Of a stretch of DNA of 40,804 bases, positions 16,304 through 24,761 are shown in pieces (within the stretch, counting starts at the first letter, position 1; every line of letters starts with the position of its first letter). A program made the position numbers and the translations under genes. The notes under the pieces were generated by a model, which was not told where the DNA came from, did no database searches, and saw nothing but the letters and a program-made list of their open reading frames with translations. The stretch lies in NCBI GenBank assembly GCA_003165005.1, contig PLSB01000110.1:9329-50132 (forward strand). The letters run 5' to 3'. This DNA comes from Acidobacteriaceae bacterium (GTDB taxonomy: Bacteria > Acidobacteriota > Terriglobia > Terriglobales > Acidobacteriaceae).

Positions 16304-19300
16304 AAGGGACTGCTCTGAAGAGAGACTCTCAACGCGACGTCGCGGAGAACGGCGGGCCGGGCCGAATGCAGGGCCGCCTCCGCTTTCTGGTCGGATTCGA
16401 CGTGGGCTCGACGACCGTGAAAGCGGTGGCCGTCGAGAGCGCGAGCGGCGAGATCGTGTGGCGCGACTATCGGCGGCACGATACGCGGCAGGCAGAGATG
16501 CTGCTCGAGTTCCTGGGACGCATGGAGCGCGAAGCCGGCGTTGCGGCCGGAAACAGCCGCGTCTTCATCACCGGCACGGGCGGAAGCAAGCTCGCCGGTC
16601 CCATCGGCGCGCGGTTCGTACAGGAAGTGAACGCCGTCGCGCTGGCCGTGGAAAAGCTGCACCCGGAGGTGAATTCGGTCATCGAGCTGGGAGGGCAGGA
16701 CGCGAAGATCCTGCTTTTTAAGCGGGATGGCCTGGGACGGCGCAAAAAATTTGCCTCGATGAACGACAAATGCGCGGGGGGAACCGGCGCGGTCATCGAC
16801 AAGATTGCCGCCAAGCTGGGCATCACTGCCGACTGCCTGCAGAGTCAGGGCTACCGGGGAATCACAACCCATCCCGTGGCCGGCAAGTGCGGAGTCTTTG
16901 CCGAGACCGACATCAATAGCCTGCAAAAGCTGGGCGTTCCCGCCGGCGAACTGATGGCTTCGCTCTTCGACGCAATTGTTCTGCAGAATCTGACGGTGCT
17001 GACGCGCGGTCATACGCTGTCTCCCGAGGTTCTGCTGCTCGGCGGGCCGAACGCCTTCATTCCCGGAATGCGCGAAGCCTGGCAGCACAAGATTCCGCAG
17101 CTCTGGCAAGAGCGTGGAGTGCAACTGCCCGATGGAGCCGCGGCCGAAGATCTGATTCGCGTGCCGGAGGATGCGCTGTATTACGGCGCGCTCGGCGCCA
17201 TCGAGTTCGGCAGGGCCGAGGATGAGACGAGCGGCCTCTATACCGGGCGCAGCGGCCTGGAAAGCCTGATCGGCGCGCATCGCGGCCAAGGGTTTGAAGA
17301 CGCCGGCGGCCGCGGATTGTGCGCCTCCGACGAAGAGCGGCGCGCGTTCGAGCACAAATTCCAGCGGCCCGCGTTTCAGCCGCCCGCGTTTCCGAGAGGC
17401 GAGCGGGTCGAGGCCTTTCTGGGAATCGACGGCGGCTCGACATCGACCAAGGCAGTGCTGCTTTCCACGCATGGAGAGCTTCTGGCCAAGGCCTACCAGT
17501 TGTCGAAAGGCAATCCCATCCAGGACACAATCGAGGTGTTGGCGCGGTTGCGCACCCAGGTGGAGGAGGACGGCGCACATCTCCTTATTTTGGGCGTGGG
17601 CACGACCGGCTACGCCAAGGACGTGCTTCGCCAGGTGCTCCAGGCCGACGTAGCGGTGGTAGAAACCGTGGCGCATGCCGAATCCGCAAAGCACTTCTTC
17701 GCCGATCCGCATGTGATCGTCGACGTGGGCGGACAGGATATCAAAATCATTCTGCTGCGCGACGGCGCAGTGAGGGATTTCAAGCTCAATACGCAGTGCT
17801 CGGCCGGGAACGGCTACTTCCTGCAATCGACTGCGGAGGGGCTGGGGATTCCGGTGGAGAACTATGCAGAAGCGGCGTTCAGCGCCAGAGCCATGCCGAC
17901 TTTTGGTTACGGATGCGCGGTTTTCCTGCAATCCGACATCGTGAACTTTCAGCGCCAGGGATGGCGCGCGCACGAGATTCTGGCGGGACTGGCAACGGTG
18001 CTTCCGCGCAACGTGTTTCTGCACGTGGCCAAGGTGCCGAATCTGCCCGCGCTGGGCACACGGTACGTTCTCCAGGGGGGAACGCAAAACAATCTTGCCG
18101 CGGTGAAAGCGGAGGTGGATTTTCTCGGCGCTACCTTCCGCCATTCCGGCCTCGAGCCCGAGATATGGATTCATCCCCATTGCGGAGAATCCGGAGCCAT
18201 CGGCGCGGCCATCGAGGTGATGCGGACCCGGCGCGCGGGAAGAGCGACCACCTTTATCGGCATGGACGCGGTGGCAACGATCCGCTATTCAACCCGGTGC
18301 GACGAGCAAACGCGATGCAGCTACTGCACGAACGCGTGCCTGCGCACTTTTTTGAGCGTCGCAGGCACCAACGCGGCGGCTCCCGGTGAATCGCGGCGCA
18401 TTGTGCTGGCGAATTGCGAAAAAGGGGCGGCCGAGGACGTTGATGAATTGCGCGGGATTCAGGCAAGGCTGGAAGCCGTCAAGGCTGCGAACCCGAACCT
18501 GGTTGCAGTGGCGGCGCGCGAGGCGTTCCGCTCGCGGCGGCCGGAGCTTGTCGCCGATCCCGTTCCGCGGCGCGCATGGAACCAGAAGGGCAGGCAGAGA
18601 CTTGCGTTGCGCAGGAACCGAGGACAGGTTCGCATCGGCATTCCGCGTGTGCTCAGCATGTATGCATATGCCCCGTTGTTCAGCGCCTATCTCGAAAGCT
18701 TGGGCGTGGCGGCGGAGAGCATCGTGTATTCGAGCGTGACCTCCGGAGAGATGTACCGGTCAGGCTCGAGCCGGGGCTCGATCGATCCTTGCTACCCTTC
18801 GAAGATCGCCATCGCCCATGTGAATGATCTGCTTTTCAAGCAGCATCCGCGCACGCCGCTCGACCTGATCCTCTTCCCGATGTTCGACGTTCTGGCCACG
18901 CGGCTCACGAACACGCGCGCCAACAATGGCTGCCCCACGGCATCGATCACGCCGGAGACGGTGGAGGCCGCCTTCACAAAAGAGACCGATTTGTTTCGCG
19001 AGCGCGGTATCCGCTACATTCACCCGCTGGTGAATCTCTCCAATCGCAGACTCCTGGCCCGCCAGCTCCATGAGGCGCTCGAACCGGTTCTGGGATTGAG
19101 CGAGGACGAGAATGCGCGGGCCGTCGAAGTGGGCTTCAGGGAACTGGAGCGATTCGAAGCGGAACTGCGGCGGCGCGGCCGCGAGGTGCTGGACCAGGTG
19201 GAGCAGGAAGGCCGGCTGGCCATTGTCCTGCTAGGCAGGCCGTATCATCACGATCCCGGCATCAACCATGGGATTTTGGAGGAGATACAGAAGCTGGGCT

Positions 19301-19731
19301 ATCCGATCCTGTCACAGAGCACGTTACCCATGGACGGCGACCTTCTGGAACGGCTCTTCGGCGAGGAGATCCGCGCAGGGACAATCCCGTCCGCCCTCTC
19401 GATCTCCGATGTGTGGAAGACTGCCTTCTCCGCCAACTCCAACCAGAAGCTATGGGCCGCGAAGTTCGTGGCCCGCCATCCCAATCTCGTCGCCGTCGAG
19501 TTCTCCAGCTTCAAATGCGGCCACGATGCCCCCATCTACAGCGTTGTCGAGCAGATCATGCAATGCTCCGGCACGCCCTACTTCGGTTTCAAGGACATGG
19601 ACGAAAATCGGTCCGCGAGTTCGATCAAACTGCGCATCGAGACCATGGATTACTTCCTCAAGCGTTATCGACAGGAGAGATTCGGGGCCGGCGCGATGGC
19701 GACCGAAGAGATCGATTCGGCAGTGTGCTAG
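16300..19731 (+). CDS. Double BadF/BadG/HgdC-type ATPase with DUF2229 domain (PlsA/Ger-like activator/reductase)
   Basis: A 1143-residue cytoplasmic protein with three parts. ATPase module 1 (about 30-300) shows DVGSTTVKA, TGTGGSKLAG, ELGGQDAKI, NDKCAGGTG (Cys158) and KCGVFAETD (Cys197). Module 2 (about 370-645) shows GIDGGSTSTKA, GVGTTGYAKD, DVGGQDIKI, TQCSAGNG (Cys500) and GYGCAVFLQSD (Cys539). A DUF2229-type domain runs from about 780 (RIGIPRVLSMYAYAPLF) with GRPYHHDPGINHGI. Between them is an extra cluster CDEQTRCSYCTNAC (Cys667, 673, 676, 680). The Cys pair in each module is the expected ligand set for the bridging [4Fe-4S] of activators. Such proteins couple ATP hydrolysis to low-potential electron transfer. 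The GTG start overlaps the preceding stop (GTGA). PlsA and Ger, which turn ester lipids into ether lipids, have related domains; that role is inferred here. Confidence 0.82.
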   Translation: MKGTALKRDSQRDVAENGGPGRMQGRLRFLVGFDVGSTTVKAVAVESASGEIVWRDYRRHDTRQAEMLLEFLGRMEREAGVAAGNSRVFITGTGGSKLAGPIGARFVQEVNAVALAVEKLHPEVNSVIELGGQDAKILLFKRDGLGRRKKFASMNDKCAGGTGAVIDKIAAKLGITADCLQSQGYRGITTHPVAGKCGVFAETDINSLQKLGVPAGELMASLFDAIVLQNLTVLTRGHTLSPEVLLLGGPNAFIPGMREAWQHKIPQLWQERGVQLPDGAAAEDLIRVPEDALYYGALGAIEFGRAEDETSGLYTGRSGLESLIGAHRGQGFEDAGGRGLCASDEERRAFEHKFQRPAFQPPAFPRGERVEAFLGIDGGSTSTKAVLLSTHGELLAKAYQLSKGNPIQDTIEVLARLRTQVEEDGAHLLILGVGTTGYAKDVLRQVLQADVAVVETVAHAESAKHFFADPHVIVDVGGQDIKIILLRDGAVRDFKLNTQCSAGNGYFLQSTAEGLGIPVENYAEAAFSARAMPTFGYGCAVFLQSDIVNFQRQGWRAHEILAGLATVLPRNVFLHVAKVPNLPALGTRYVLQGGTQNNLAAVKAEVDFLGATFRHSGLEPEIWIHPHCGESGAIGAAIEVMRTRRAGRATTFIGMDAVATIRYSTRCDEQTRCSYCTNACLRTFLSVAGTNAAAPGESRRIVLANCEKGAAEDVDELRGIQARLEAVKAANPNLVAVAAREAFRSRRPELVADPVPRRAWNQKGRQRLALRRNRGQVRIGIPRVLSMYAYAPLFSAYLESLGVAAESIVYSSVTSGEMYRSGSSRGSIDPCYPSKIAIAHVNDLLFKQHPRTPLDLILFPMFDVLATRLTNTRANNGCPTASITPETVEAAFTKETDLFRERGIRYIHPLVNLSNRRLLARQLHEALEPVLGLSEDENARAVEVGFRELERFEAELRRRGREVLDQVEQEGRLAIVLLGRPYHHDPGINHGILEEIQKLGYPILSQSTLPMDGDLLERLFGEEIRAGTIPSALSISDVWKTAFSANSNQKLWAAKFVARHPNLVAVEFSSFKCGHDAPIYSVVEQIMQCSGTPYFGFKDMDENRSASSIKLRIETMDYFLKRYRQERFGAGAMATEEIDSAVC

Positions 19732-19753
19732 GTTTCTGACAAAGAGTATTCGT

Positions 19754-19855
19754 GCCTGTGGGGTTCGTGCTATCCCACCCTTTCGCCCAAGAAACGGGCG
19801 AAAGGATGGGGCACGGGAGGGTTCTTCTTCATGAGGTCAGAGACCAAGTGTGACG
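19754..19855. repeat. REP-like palindromic repeat, unit 1
   Basis: A near-perfect 15-bp inverted repeat, CCCACCCTTTCGCCC at 19774-19788 and GGGCGAAAGGATGGG at 19796-19810, with a 7-base loop. It is embedded in about 100 bp that recurs at 25828-25930 (shared words TTCGTGCTATCCCACCC, GGGGCACGGGA and GTTCTTCTTC, ending AGTGTGAC). It sits between two convergent genes (ends 19731 and 19867), where it could also terminate transcription in both directions. Confidence 0.75.
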
Positions 19856-19866
19856 CCTGATCGCTT

Positions 19867-21588
19867 TCAGGTCGACTCCGTTTCGCGTTCGCGGTTTGAT
19901 AGGAACCGGGCCATCTTCTCGCGCGCGTATTGAAAGCCGGACAAGCCCGCGTAAGCTTCGGTGCAAAGTGCGCTCAACTCCCGTCGCAAGCTAGCCGAAG
20001 CACCTCGCGAGCCGCCGCAGATGAGGCAGATGCTGGTTTGTAATGCGCTGGAAACGGCGCTAGCCGATGCCAGCCGGACAAGATCCTCGACGATGCCGGC
20101 GTCTGCATCCGGCGCCGCTGTTTCGAGTTGCGCGGCATCGAGCAGGAGGGAGCGGGCGGCGAGCAAGGCCGAGAGAGCATCCGCCATGGCGAAGGCCGCG
20201 GCCTGTCGCGCGGGATGAAAGACGCCTTCCGTACCGGAACCGGCTGCGTCGCGCAAAGCGCAAAGCGTCCTGGACCAGAGCCTGAACCCTGCCGCCAGGC
20301 TTCTCCGAGCGGGCGCGGAGAAGTTTCCTACGGAGCCTTCGAGTTCGTCGATCCATTCCGCGACTCTTAAGTCAAAAGTCTCCGCGCTCATGGCGGCGGA
20401 AATCTGACGCCGTTGCGAGGCTTCCGGCCCCATGTAGACGGCTTCCACCTGCGCATCGGCGATGTACGTGTAGAGGCCGTCCGCGCGCGCACCCGCGGCC
20501 GCGGCAACTCGAGTCAGCGCGGGAATGATGCGCGTGCTTGCGAAGAGCTTGGCGGCAGGAGAGAAGAGATTGGCGTCTGCCGCGGCCGCGGGTGCGCGGG
20601 CGTCTCGAGCGTTCAGTCGGTCGCAATGGCGCGCGGCCAAAAAGCCCAGCGAAGCCGCAGCCTCACCGGCCGCCCAAAGATCCGCCATCGGAAGCCAGAA
20701 CTCGGGGCCGTCGCATTCGCGGCCGGGAAGAAAATCGGCGGCCACGGTCAGAGCCTTGGCTGCGGTCATCAGGCCAAGCAGCGCCCGCGCTCTGCGCAAC
20801 GCGGGCTCGAGCAGTTGCCGATGATCGAAGTGCGGCCGGAGAACGCCGTCTTCCATCGCGTAGCCGCCCACGATCCGCTCCGCGGGCACGCACAGGCGAA
20901 AGGACGGATGGGTGGTCGACGCGACGCGATGCCCGATCTTTCTGGCTGGGGTTCCGCGGTCGAACGTGCCGGCATCCTGCGGTTCGAGAATCACGAGCGC
21001 GCTGCCGCGCGCTCCGCCCGTGCCTTCGACGGCGGCGACGACGAACTCCGCAAACTCCATGTGACTGGTGAATCGCCCGCGCTTGTCGATCTCGATCGAG
21101 AGAGCGTTGGCATCGCCCGCCGGGCGATAGTTTCCCATGAGCAGAAGCGCTTCCGCTCCGGCGCCGGGGATCGGCTCGGTGAGACAGAGAGCGCCGTGCA
21201 GGAGGTTCTTTCCCGACGCGTAGCGCTCTTTCTGTTCCGCGACGCCGAACTCCACGATCGGCATCTGCGCCAGAAAGCGCGACAGGCACAACGCCGCCAG
21301 GCCGCCATCCCATGCGGCCAACTCGAAGAGAACCAGCCCCAGAGGGACGGTGGCGGGCGGTCCGGCCGAAGCCATCGTGGAGATAAATTGCGCTTTGTCC
21401 AATGCGGCGAGTAGTTGCGCTTTTTCCGCGGTCCAGCCACAGGCGTTGCGAGCGCGAAGGGATTCGAGCTGCTCTCGGACGGCGGCGGCCAGTTGCCGCG
21501 CGCTGTCTTGCAATGCGCAGAGATGAGCCGATTCGCCTGCCAGCCTCCAAAGCCGCCGATGCGTTCGGTCCAGCCAAGTGGAATCCAT
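19867..21588 (-). CDS. Acyl-CoA-dehydrogenase-like flavoprotein, diverged
   Basis: A 573-residue protein with the acyl-CoA dehydrogenase fold. TEPIPGAGAEAL resembles the flavin-binding loop, KIGHRVASTTHPSFRLCVPAERIVGG resembles the mid-barrel signature, and a long alpha-helical C-terminal half contains VYMGPEASQRRQI where normal enzymes have a YEGTN..QR-type segment. The usual catalytic Glu of that segment is replaced by Met, with a Glu three residues on, so the chemistry may differ. The start is the ATG at 21588, seven bases after the stop of the radical SAM gene at 21596-23032, so the two genes form an operon. A role in desaturating or saturating the ACP- or CoA-bound chain is plausible. 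The ATG at 21654 in the same frame would overlap the upstream gene and is less likely. Confidence 0.72.
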   Translation of the reverse strand: MDSTWLDRTHRRLWRLAGESAHLCALQDSARQLAAAVREQLESLRARNACGWTAEKAQLLAALDKAQFISTMASAGPPATVPLGLVLFELAAWDGGLAALCLSRFLAQMPIVEFGVAEQKERYASGKNLLHGALCLTEPIPGAGAEALLLMGNYRPAGDANALSIEIDKRGRFTSHMEFAEFVVAAVEGTGGARGSALVILEPQDAGTFDRGTPARKIGHRVASTTHPSFRLCVPAERIVGGYAMEDGVLRPHFDHRQLLEPALRRARALLGLMTAAKALTVAADFLPGRECDGPEFWLPMADLWAAGEAAASLGFLAARHCDRLNARDARAPAAAADANLFSPAAKLFASTRIIPALTRVAAAAGARADGLYTYIADAQVEAVYMGPEASQRRQISAAMSAETFDLRVAEWIDELEGSVGNFSAPARRSLAAGFRLWSRTLCALRDAAGSGTEGVFHPARQAAAFAMADALSALLAARSLLLDAAQLETAAPDADAGIVEDLVRLASASAVSSALQTSICLICGGSRGASASLRRELSALCTEAYAGLSGFQYAREKMARFLSNRERETEST

Positions 21589-21595
21589 CGCCGGC

Positions 21596-23032
21596 CTAGG
21601 GCTGACGGACGGGTTCTGGGCCGTCCGGAACGCTGTATTCCGCCATGTAGGCATGGGGATTCATCAGTTGCTGCGAGCGGGCGAGGATACGCGCCAGGTG
21701 GCCGATGTGCCGCAGATCCACCTGCGGCAGCCATTGCCACCACTTCTTGCGTCCGGCGGAATTCAGCACGGTGCGGCGCCAGGTTTCGCAGTAAAGCTCG
21801 AAAAAGCGTTGGACGGGAAGACGCGGCTTCCAGAGCAGGTGATGCAGATCGTACTGGCTCCAGTCGAAGACCTCGATTTTATCCTGGATCGATGCGAAGA
21901 ACTGCGTGCCCGGTAAGGGAGTCAATATGGTGAACCCGAGCCGGAAGAGTTTGTGCGTCTCGACAAAATCCCAGAGGGTATGGAAATCCTCTTCCGTGAA
22001 ATCCGGATCGATGATGAAGTTGCCGGTAACGCCGAAGCCGCACTCGCGCGCCACGCGCACGGCATCGAGGGTCTTCGAGATATCGCTTCCCTTATGGAGG
22101 GAGTTGAGCCCCTGGCGCGTGGGAGACTCGAAGCCAAAGAAAATATCGAAGTTTTTGGCCAGCGGCCGCCACCGCCGCAGCAGATCCGCATTGCTGCTTA
22201 CCAGATCGGCGCGGGACTGGACCAGAATCCAATTCTTGCGCTCCGCATGGGCAAGCAGTTCGCTGGCCAGCTCTTCGCTGTGCGCCTTATCCGCCCAAAA
22301 GAGGTCGTCGATGATGAACACATTGCGGCCGATGGCCGCGAAATCCTGGCGCACATGCTGCGCCGCATGATAGCGGCAGGTTGCCCCATAGAACTGCCAA
22401 ACCGAACAGAACTTGCAGCGGTGGCGGCAGCCGCGCGTCGTCTCCATGGTCCAGACGGGCATGTAATTCAAACAGACATAGTGTTTGCGATAACGCTGGA
22501 CGGCTGCGCGATCGGGCGGCAGGACATGCTCCATCTCCAGCCAGGGTTGGATGGCGCCGGTGGGAACGAAGCGTCCATCGCCGGCGGGCAGCAGCAGCGA
22601 GGGAACCTCGTTGAGAGGCTGGCGGGTAGCAAGTGCGCGGCACAGGGCAGGCATGATGCTCTCGCCCTCGCCGGCGCAGATGGCGTCGATGTCCCTCGAG
22701 CCATCGACCGCCTGCGGGTAAGATGCGATGGAATGACCGCCGGCCGCCACAAAAACCGATGCGTCGGCGGCCTTAATCTCCGCGGCATGGGCTAGCATTG
22801 CTGCCGCGTCCAGGATGTGCAGGCAGGAGATGCCCACCAACTGCGGCCGGAAAGAGCGGATGAAGTGCGCCATGGAGCGGCGCTCGAAACACATATCGAC
22901 GATGCGCACCTGATGCCCTTCGGCGGCAAGCGCCGAGGCGATGTATTCCAGTCCGAGAGGCTCCGTGCGAAAGAAAGGCGCGAGACCGAAATGGGCAGTC
23001 GTGTTACGCGGCTTGACGAGCAGAACCCTCAA
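21596..23032 (-). CDS. B12-binding-domain radical SAM protein (lipid locus, no. 3)
   Basis: A 478-residue protein. The N-terminal cobalamin-binding-type domain (RVLLVKPRN, EPLGLEYIASAL, RIVDMCFERR, LVGISCLHI, AAGGHSIASYP, CAGEGESIM) is followed by a radical SAM core with CRHRCKFC (Cys202, 206, 209), IIDDLFWAD and FFGFESPTRQGL. No DxHxxG motif is seen. I place the start at TTG 23032, because AAGGTGG lies seven bases upstream and the first residues (MRVLLVKP) are exactly the first beta strand. The frame is open to 23269, but that part has no family-like sequence and runs into the divergent intergenic region. It is cotranscribed with the ACAD-like gene. The HGHRC-type tail pattern of BchE-like cyclases is not obvious, so the function stays open. 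Confidence 0.85.
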   Translation of the reverse strand: MRVLLVKPRNTTAHFGLAPFFRTEPLGLEYIASALAAEGHQVRIVDMCFERRSMAHFIRSFRPQLVGISCLHILDAAAMLAHAAEIKAADASVFVAAGGHSIASYPQAVDGSRDIDAICAGEGESIMPALCRALATRQPLNEVPSLLLPAGDGRFVPTGAIQPWLEMEHVLPPDRAAVQRYRKHYVCLNYMPVWTMETTRGCRHRCKFCSVWQFYGATCRYHAAQHVRQDFAAIGRNVFIIDDLFWADKAHSEELASELLAHAERKNWILVQSRADLVSSNADLLRRWRPLAKNFDIFFGFESPTRQGLNSLHKGSDISKTLDAVRVARECGFGVTGNFIIDPDFTEEDFHTLWDFVETHKLFRLGFTILTPLPGTQFFASIQDKIEVFDWSQYDLHHLLWKPRLPVQRFFELYCETWRRTVLNSAGRKKWWQWLPQVDLRHIGHLARILARSQQLMNPHAYMAEYSVPDGPEPVRQP

Positions 23033-23097
23033 TGAAAAACCACCTTGTCCGCTCAGCCTGGGCTGGCCGAAGATCGATGTGCGCGATTGCTTGCTCA

Positions 23098-23127
23098 ATC
23101 TTAGGCCGAATCGTGCGGCACGGTAAA
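23098..23127 (-). promoter_or_regulatory. Possible promoter for the third radical SAM/ACAD operon
   Basis: On the minus strand TTTACC (23127-23122), an 18-base spacer and TAAGAT (23103-23098) lie about 66 bases before the TTG start at 23032. Each box matches the sigma-70 consensus at four of six bases. It lies in the 266-base divergent region 23033-23298, where I see no other clear element. Confidence 0.28.
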
Positions 23128-23298
23128 GTGAATTGCGTTGGCGGCGATTTTTCACGTGCAATTCAAACGGGTTGTGCCAGGCGTCCTTCGCCAACGCCGC
23201 CGGAATGCTGTACATTCGTCTTGTCGCCCGGCAAATCTTCCTGGGATCCGCGAAGCTGGCGATCGGCATGTATGGGCTTGCGCGGGAAAGAACGAACC

Positions 23299-24084
23299 AT
23301 GGTACGGCCGTATCTCTTTATCGGTCTTTTTGTGGCGACCAACTGCACGCTGGCCTTGCTCTATCCGTTCTCGTGGACCAGATTCCTTATCTTCGTGGCC
23401 CTCTACGGCCTGGGAACGGGAATCATGCTCTATCTGCTCTTCAATCCCACCAACGATTGGCTGGTGACGAATCGTTCGCATGTGGAAAGCGCGACCGAGG
23501 TGGCGCTGACCTTCGACGACGGGCCCGACCCGGTGGACACGCCGCGGCTGCTGGACCTGTTGCGGCAGAAGGGCATCAAGGCGACATTTTTTGTGGTTGG
23601 CCGCCGCGCCGACGAGCATCCTGAGATCGTGCGCCGCGCCTGGGAAGAGGGACACCTGATCGCCAATCACACCTGGTCGCATCAACCGCTCTTCTGCTTT
23701 TTGCCGCCATGGCGGCTGCGCCAGGAGATCGAACGCGGCACGGAGAGCATCCGGCGCGCGTGCGGCCGGAGACCGCGCTACTTCCGTTCCCCAGTCGGAT
23801 TGCGCCATCCGTTTCTCCGCCCCTATCTTGAGCAGGCCGGCCTCACGTTTGTTTCATGGCGATTGCGCAGCCGCGATACGCACATCCGGAATGCACAGAG
23901 GCTGGCGGAGCGCATCGTGAACAATGCGCACGGTGGTGACATTATCCTGCTGCACGACCACCGTCCCGACGGAGCGCGAGCCATGCTGGAGGCGTTGCCC
24001 GGCGTGATCGACAAATTGCGAGCGCGCGGTTTCGAATTCGTTCTTGCCGGATCCCGCGGGGAAGCGGAGTGCGAACAAAGGTAG
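23299..24084 (+). CDS. Membrane-anchored polysaccharide deacetylase (NodB domain)
   Basis: A 261-residue protein with two N-terminal membrane segments (about 4-24, YLFIGLFVATNCTLALLY; about 29-48, FLIFVALYGLGTGIMLYLLF) and then a NodB-type carbohydrate esterase family 4 domain. Motif 1 is TFDDGPDP (Asp73/Asp74), motif 2 is NHTWSH (His124, His128), motif 3 is FRSPVGLRHP and the C-terminal motif is LLHDH. These are the metal and catalytic residues of N- or O-deacetylases of sugars. The ATG at 23299 is preceded by GGGAAAGA; the frame is open from 23032, but that part lacks domain sequence. It heads a plus-strand operon with a GT2 gene starting two bases after its stop, which suggests a sugar head group is attached and then deacetylated. 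Confidence 0.87.
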   Translation: MVRPYLFIGLFVATNCTLALLYPFSWTRFLIFVALYGLGTGIMLYLLFNPTNDWLVTNRSHVESATEVALTFDDGPDPVDTPRLLDLLRQKGIKATFFVVGRRADEHPEIVRRAWEEGHLIANHTWSHQPLFCFLPPWRLRQEIERGTESIRRACGRRPRYFRSPVGLRHPFLRPYLEQAGLTFVSWRLRSRDTHIRNAQRLAERIVNNAHGGDIILLHDHRPDGARAMLEALPGVIDKLRARGFEFVLAGSRGEAECEQR

Positions 24085-24085
24085 C

Positions 24086-24760
24086 ATGAGAACCTGCGCA
24101 TTGATTCCGGCATACAACGAGGCCATCCACATCGCCCAGGTGGTGAACGGCGCAAAAGCGCATGTGGATTCCGTGGTCGTCGTCGACGATGGTTCCACGG
24201 ATGATACGGCTGAACTGGCTAGCCGGACGGGCGCGGTTTGCCTGCGCAACGCGGCCAACCGCGGCAAGGGCTCGGCGCTGCGCATGGGCATGAAACATGC
24301 CCTTGCCGAGGGATTCACCCACGCCGTGACTCTCGATGGCGACGGCCAGCATCTTCCCGAAGACATTTCCACGCTGCTCCGCGTGGCCAGGGAGACCGAA
24401 GCCGACCTGGTCATTGGCGAGCGCACTTTCGACCGCTCGCTGATGCCGCGGGCGCGGTATTACTCGAACACCGTGGGCAGCCGCTGGGCATCGGCCATGG
24501 TGGGGCGGAAGATCCATGACAGCCAGAGCGGTTTCCGCGTCTACAGGCTGGAGAGATTTCGCCACATCGCTTTGCGCAGCACGCGTTACGAGTTCGAGAT
24601 GGAAGCGCTGATCAAGATGGCCCGCAACGGGGCGACGATTGCCCATGCTCCGATTCAAATGATTTACGACGGCAATCAACCGCGTTCGAAGATGAAGCCC
24701 ATTCGCGATACGGTGCGCATCTGTTTCTGTTCGCTGGCATTTCGGTTTTTGGGGGCCTGA
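24086..24760 (+). CDS. GT2 glycosyltransferase (dolichyl-phosphate mannosyltransferase-like)
   Basis: A 224-residue family 2 glycosyltransferase with a GT-A fold: CALIPAYNEA at the N-terminus, VVVDDGSTDDT (nucleotide-sugar contacts), NRGKGSALRMGM, and the DxD-containing TLDGDGQHLPED. SGFRVYRLERF and a C-terminal EMEALIKMARNG follow, as in DPM1/DPG-synthase-like enzymes that use lipid acceptors. There is no C-terminal membrane anchor. The ATG at 24086 has AAAGG five bases upstream and follows the deacetylase stop by one base. It probably adds a sugar to a lipid carrier or to the lipid product of this locus; donor and acceptor are unknown. Confidence 0.88.
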   Translation: MRTCALIPAYNEAIHIAQVVNGAKAHVDSVVVVDDGSTDDTAELASRTGAVCLRNAANRGKGSALRMGMKHALAEGFTHAVTLDGDGQHLPEDISTLLRVARETEADLVIGERTFDRSLMPRARYYSNTVGSRWASAMVGRKIHDSQSGFRVYRLERFRHIALRSTRYEFEMEALIKMARNGATIAHAPIQMIYDGNQPRSKMKPIRDTVRICFCSLAFRFLGA

Positions 24761-24761
24761 G

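Noticed and set aside
16189-18180. 663-residue open frame on the minus strand
   Set aside because: Shadow of the ATPase gene in GC-rich DNA; no recognisable motif and no ribosome-binding site.
14471-19731. Fermentative 2-hydroxyglutaryl-CoA dehydratase or benzoyl-CoA reductase
   Set aside because: No second substrate subunit, CoA-transferase or ferredoxin gene nearby, and the activator is a double-module DUF2229 protein.
23033-23298. Cobalamin riboswitch before B12-type radical SAM genes
   Set aside because: I looked for a B12-box-like GCCACTG segment and paired leader and did not see one here or upstream of the other two genes.
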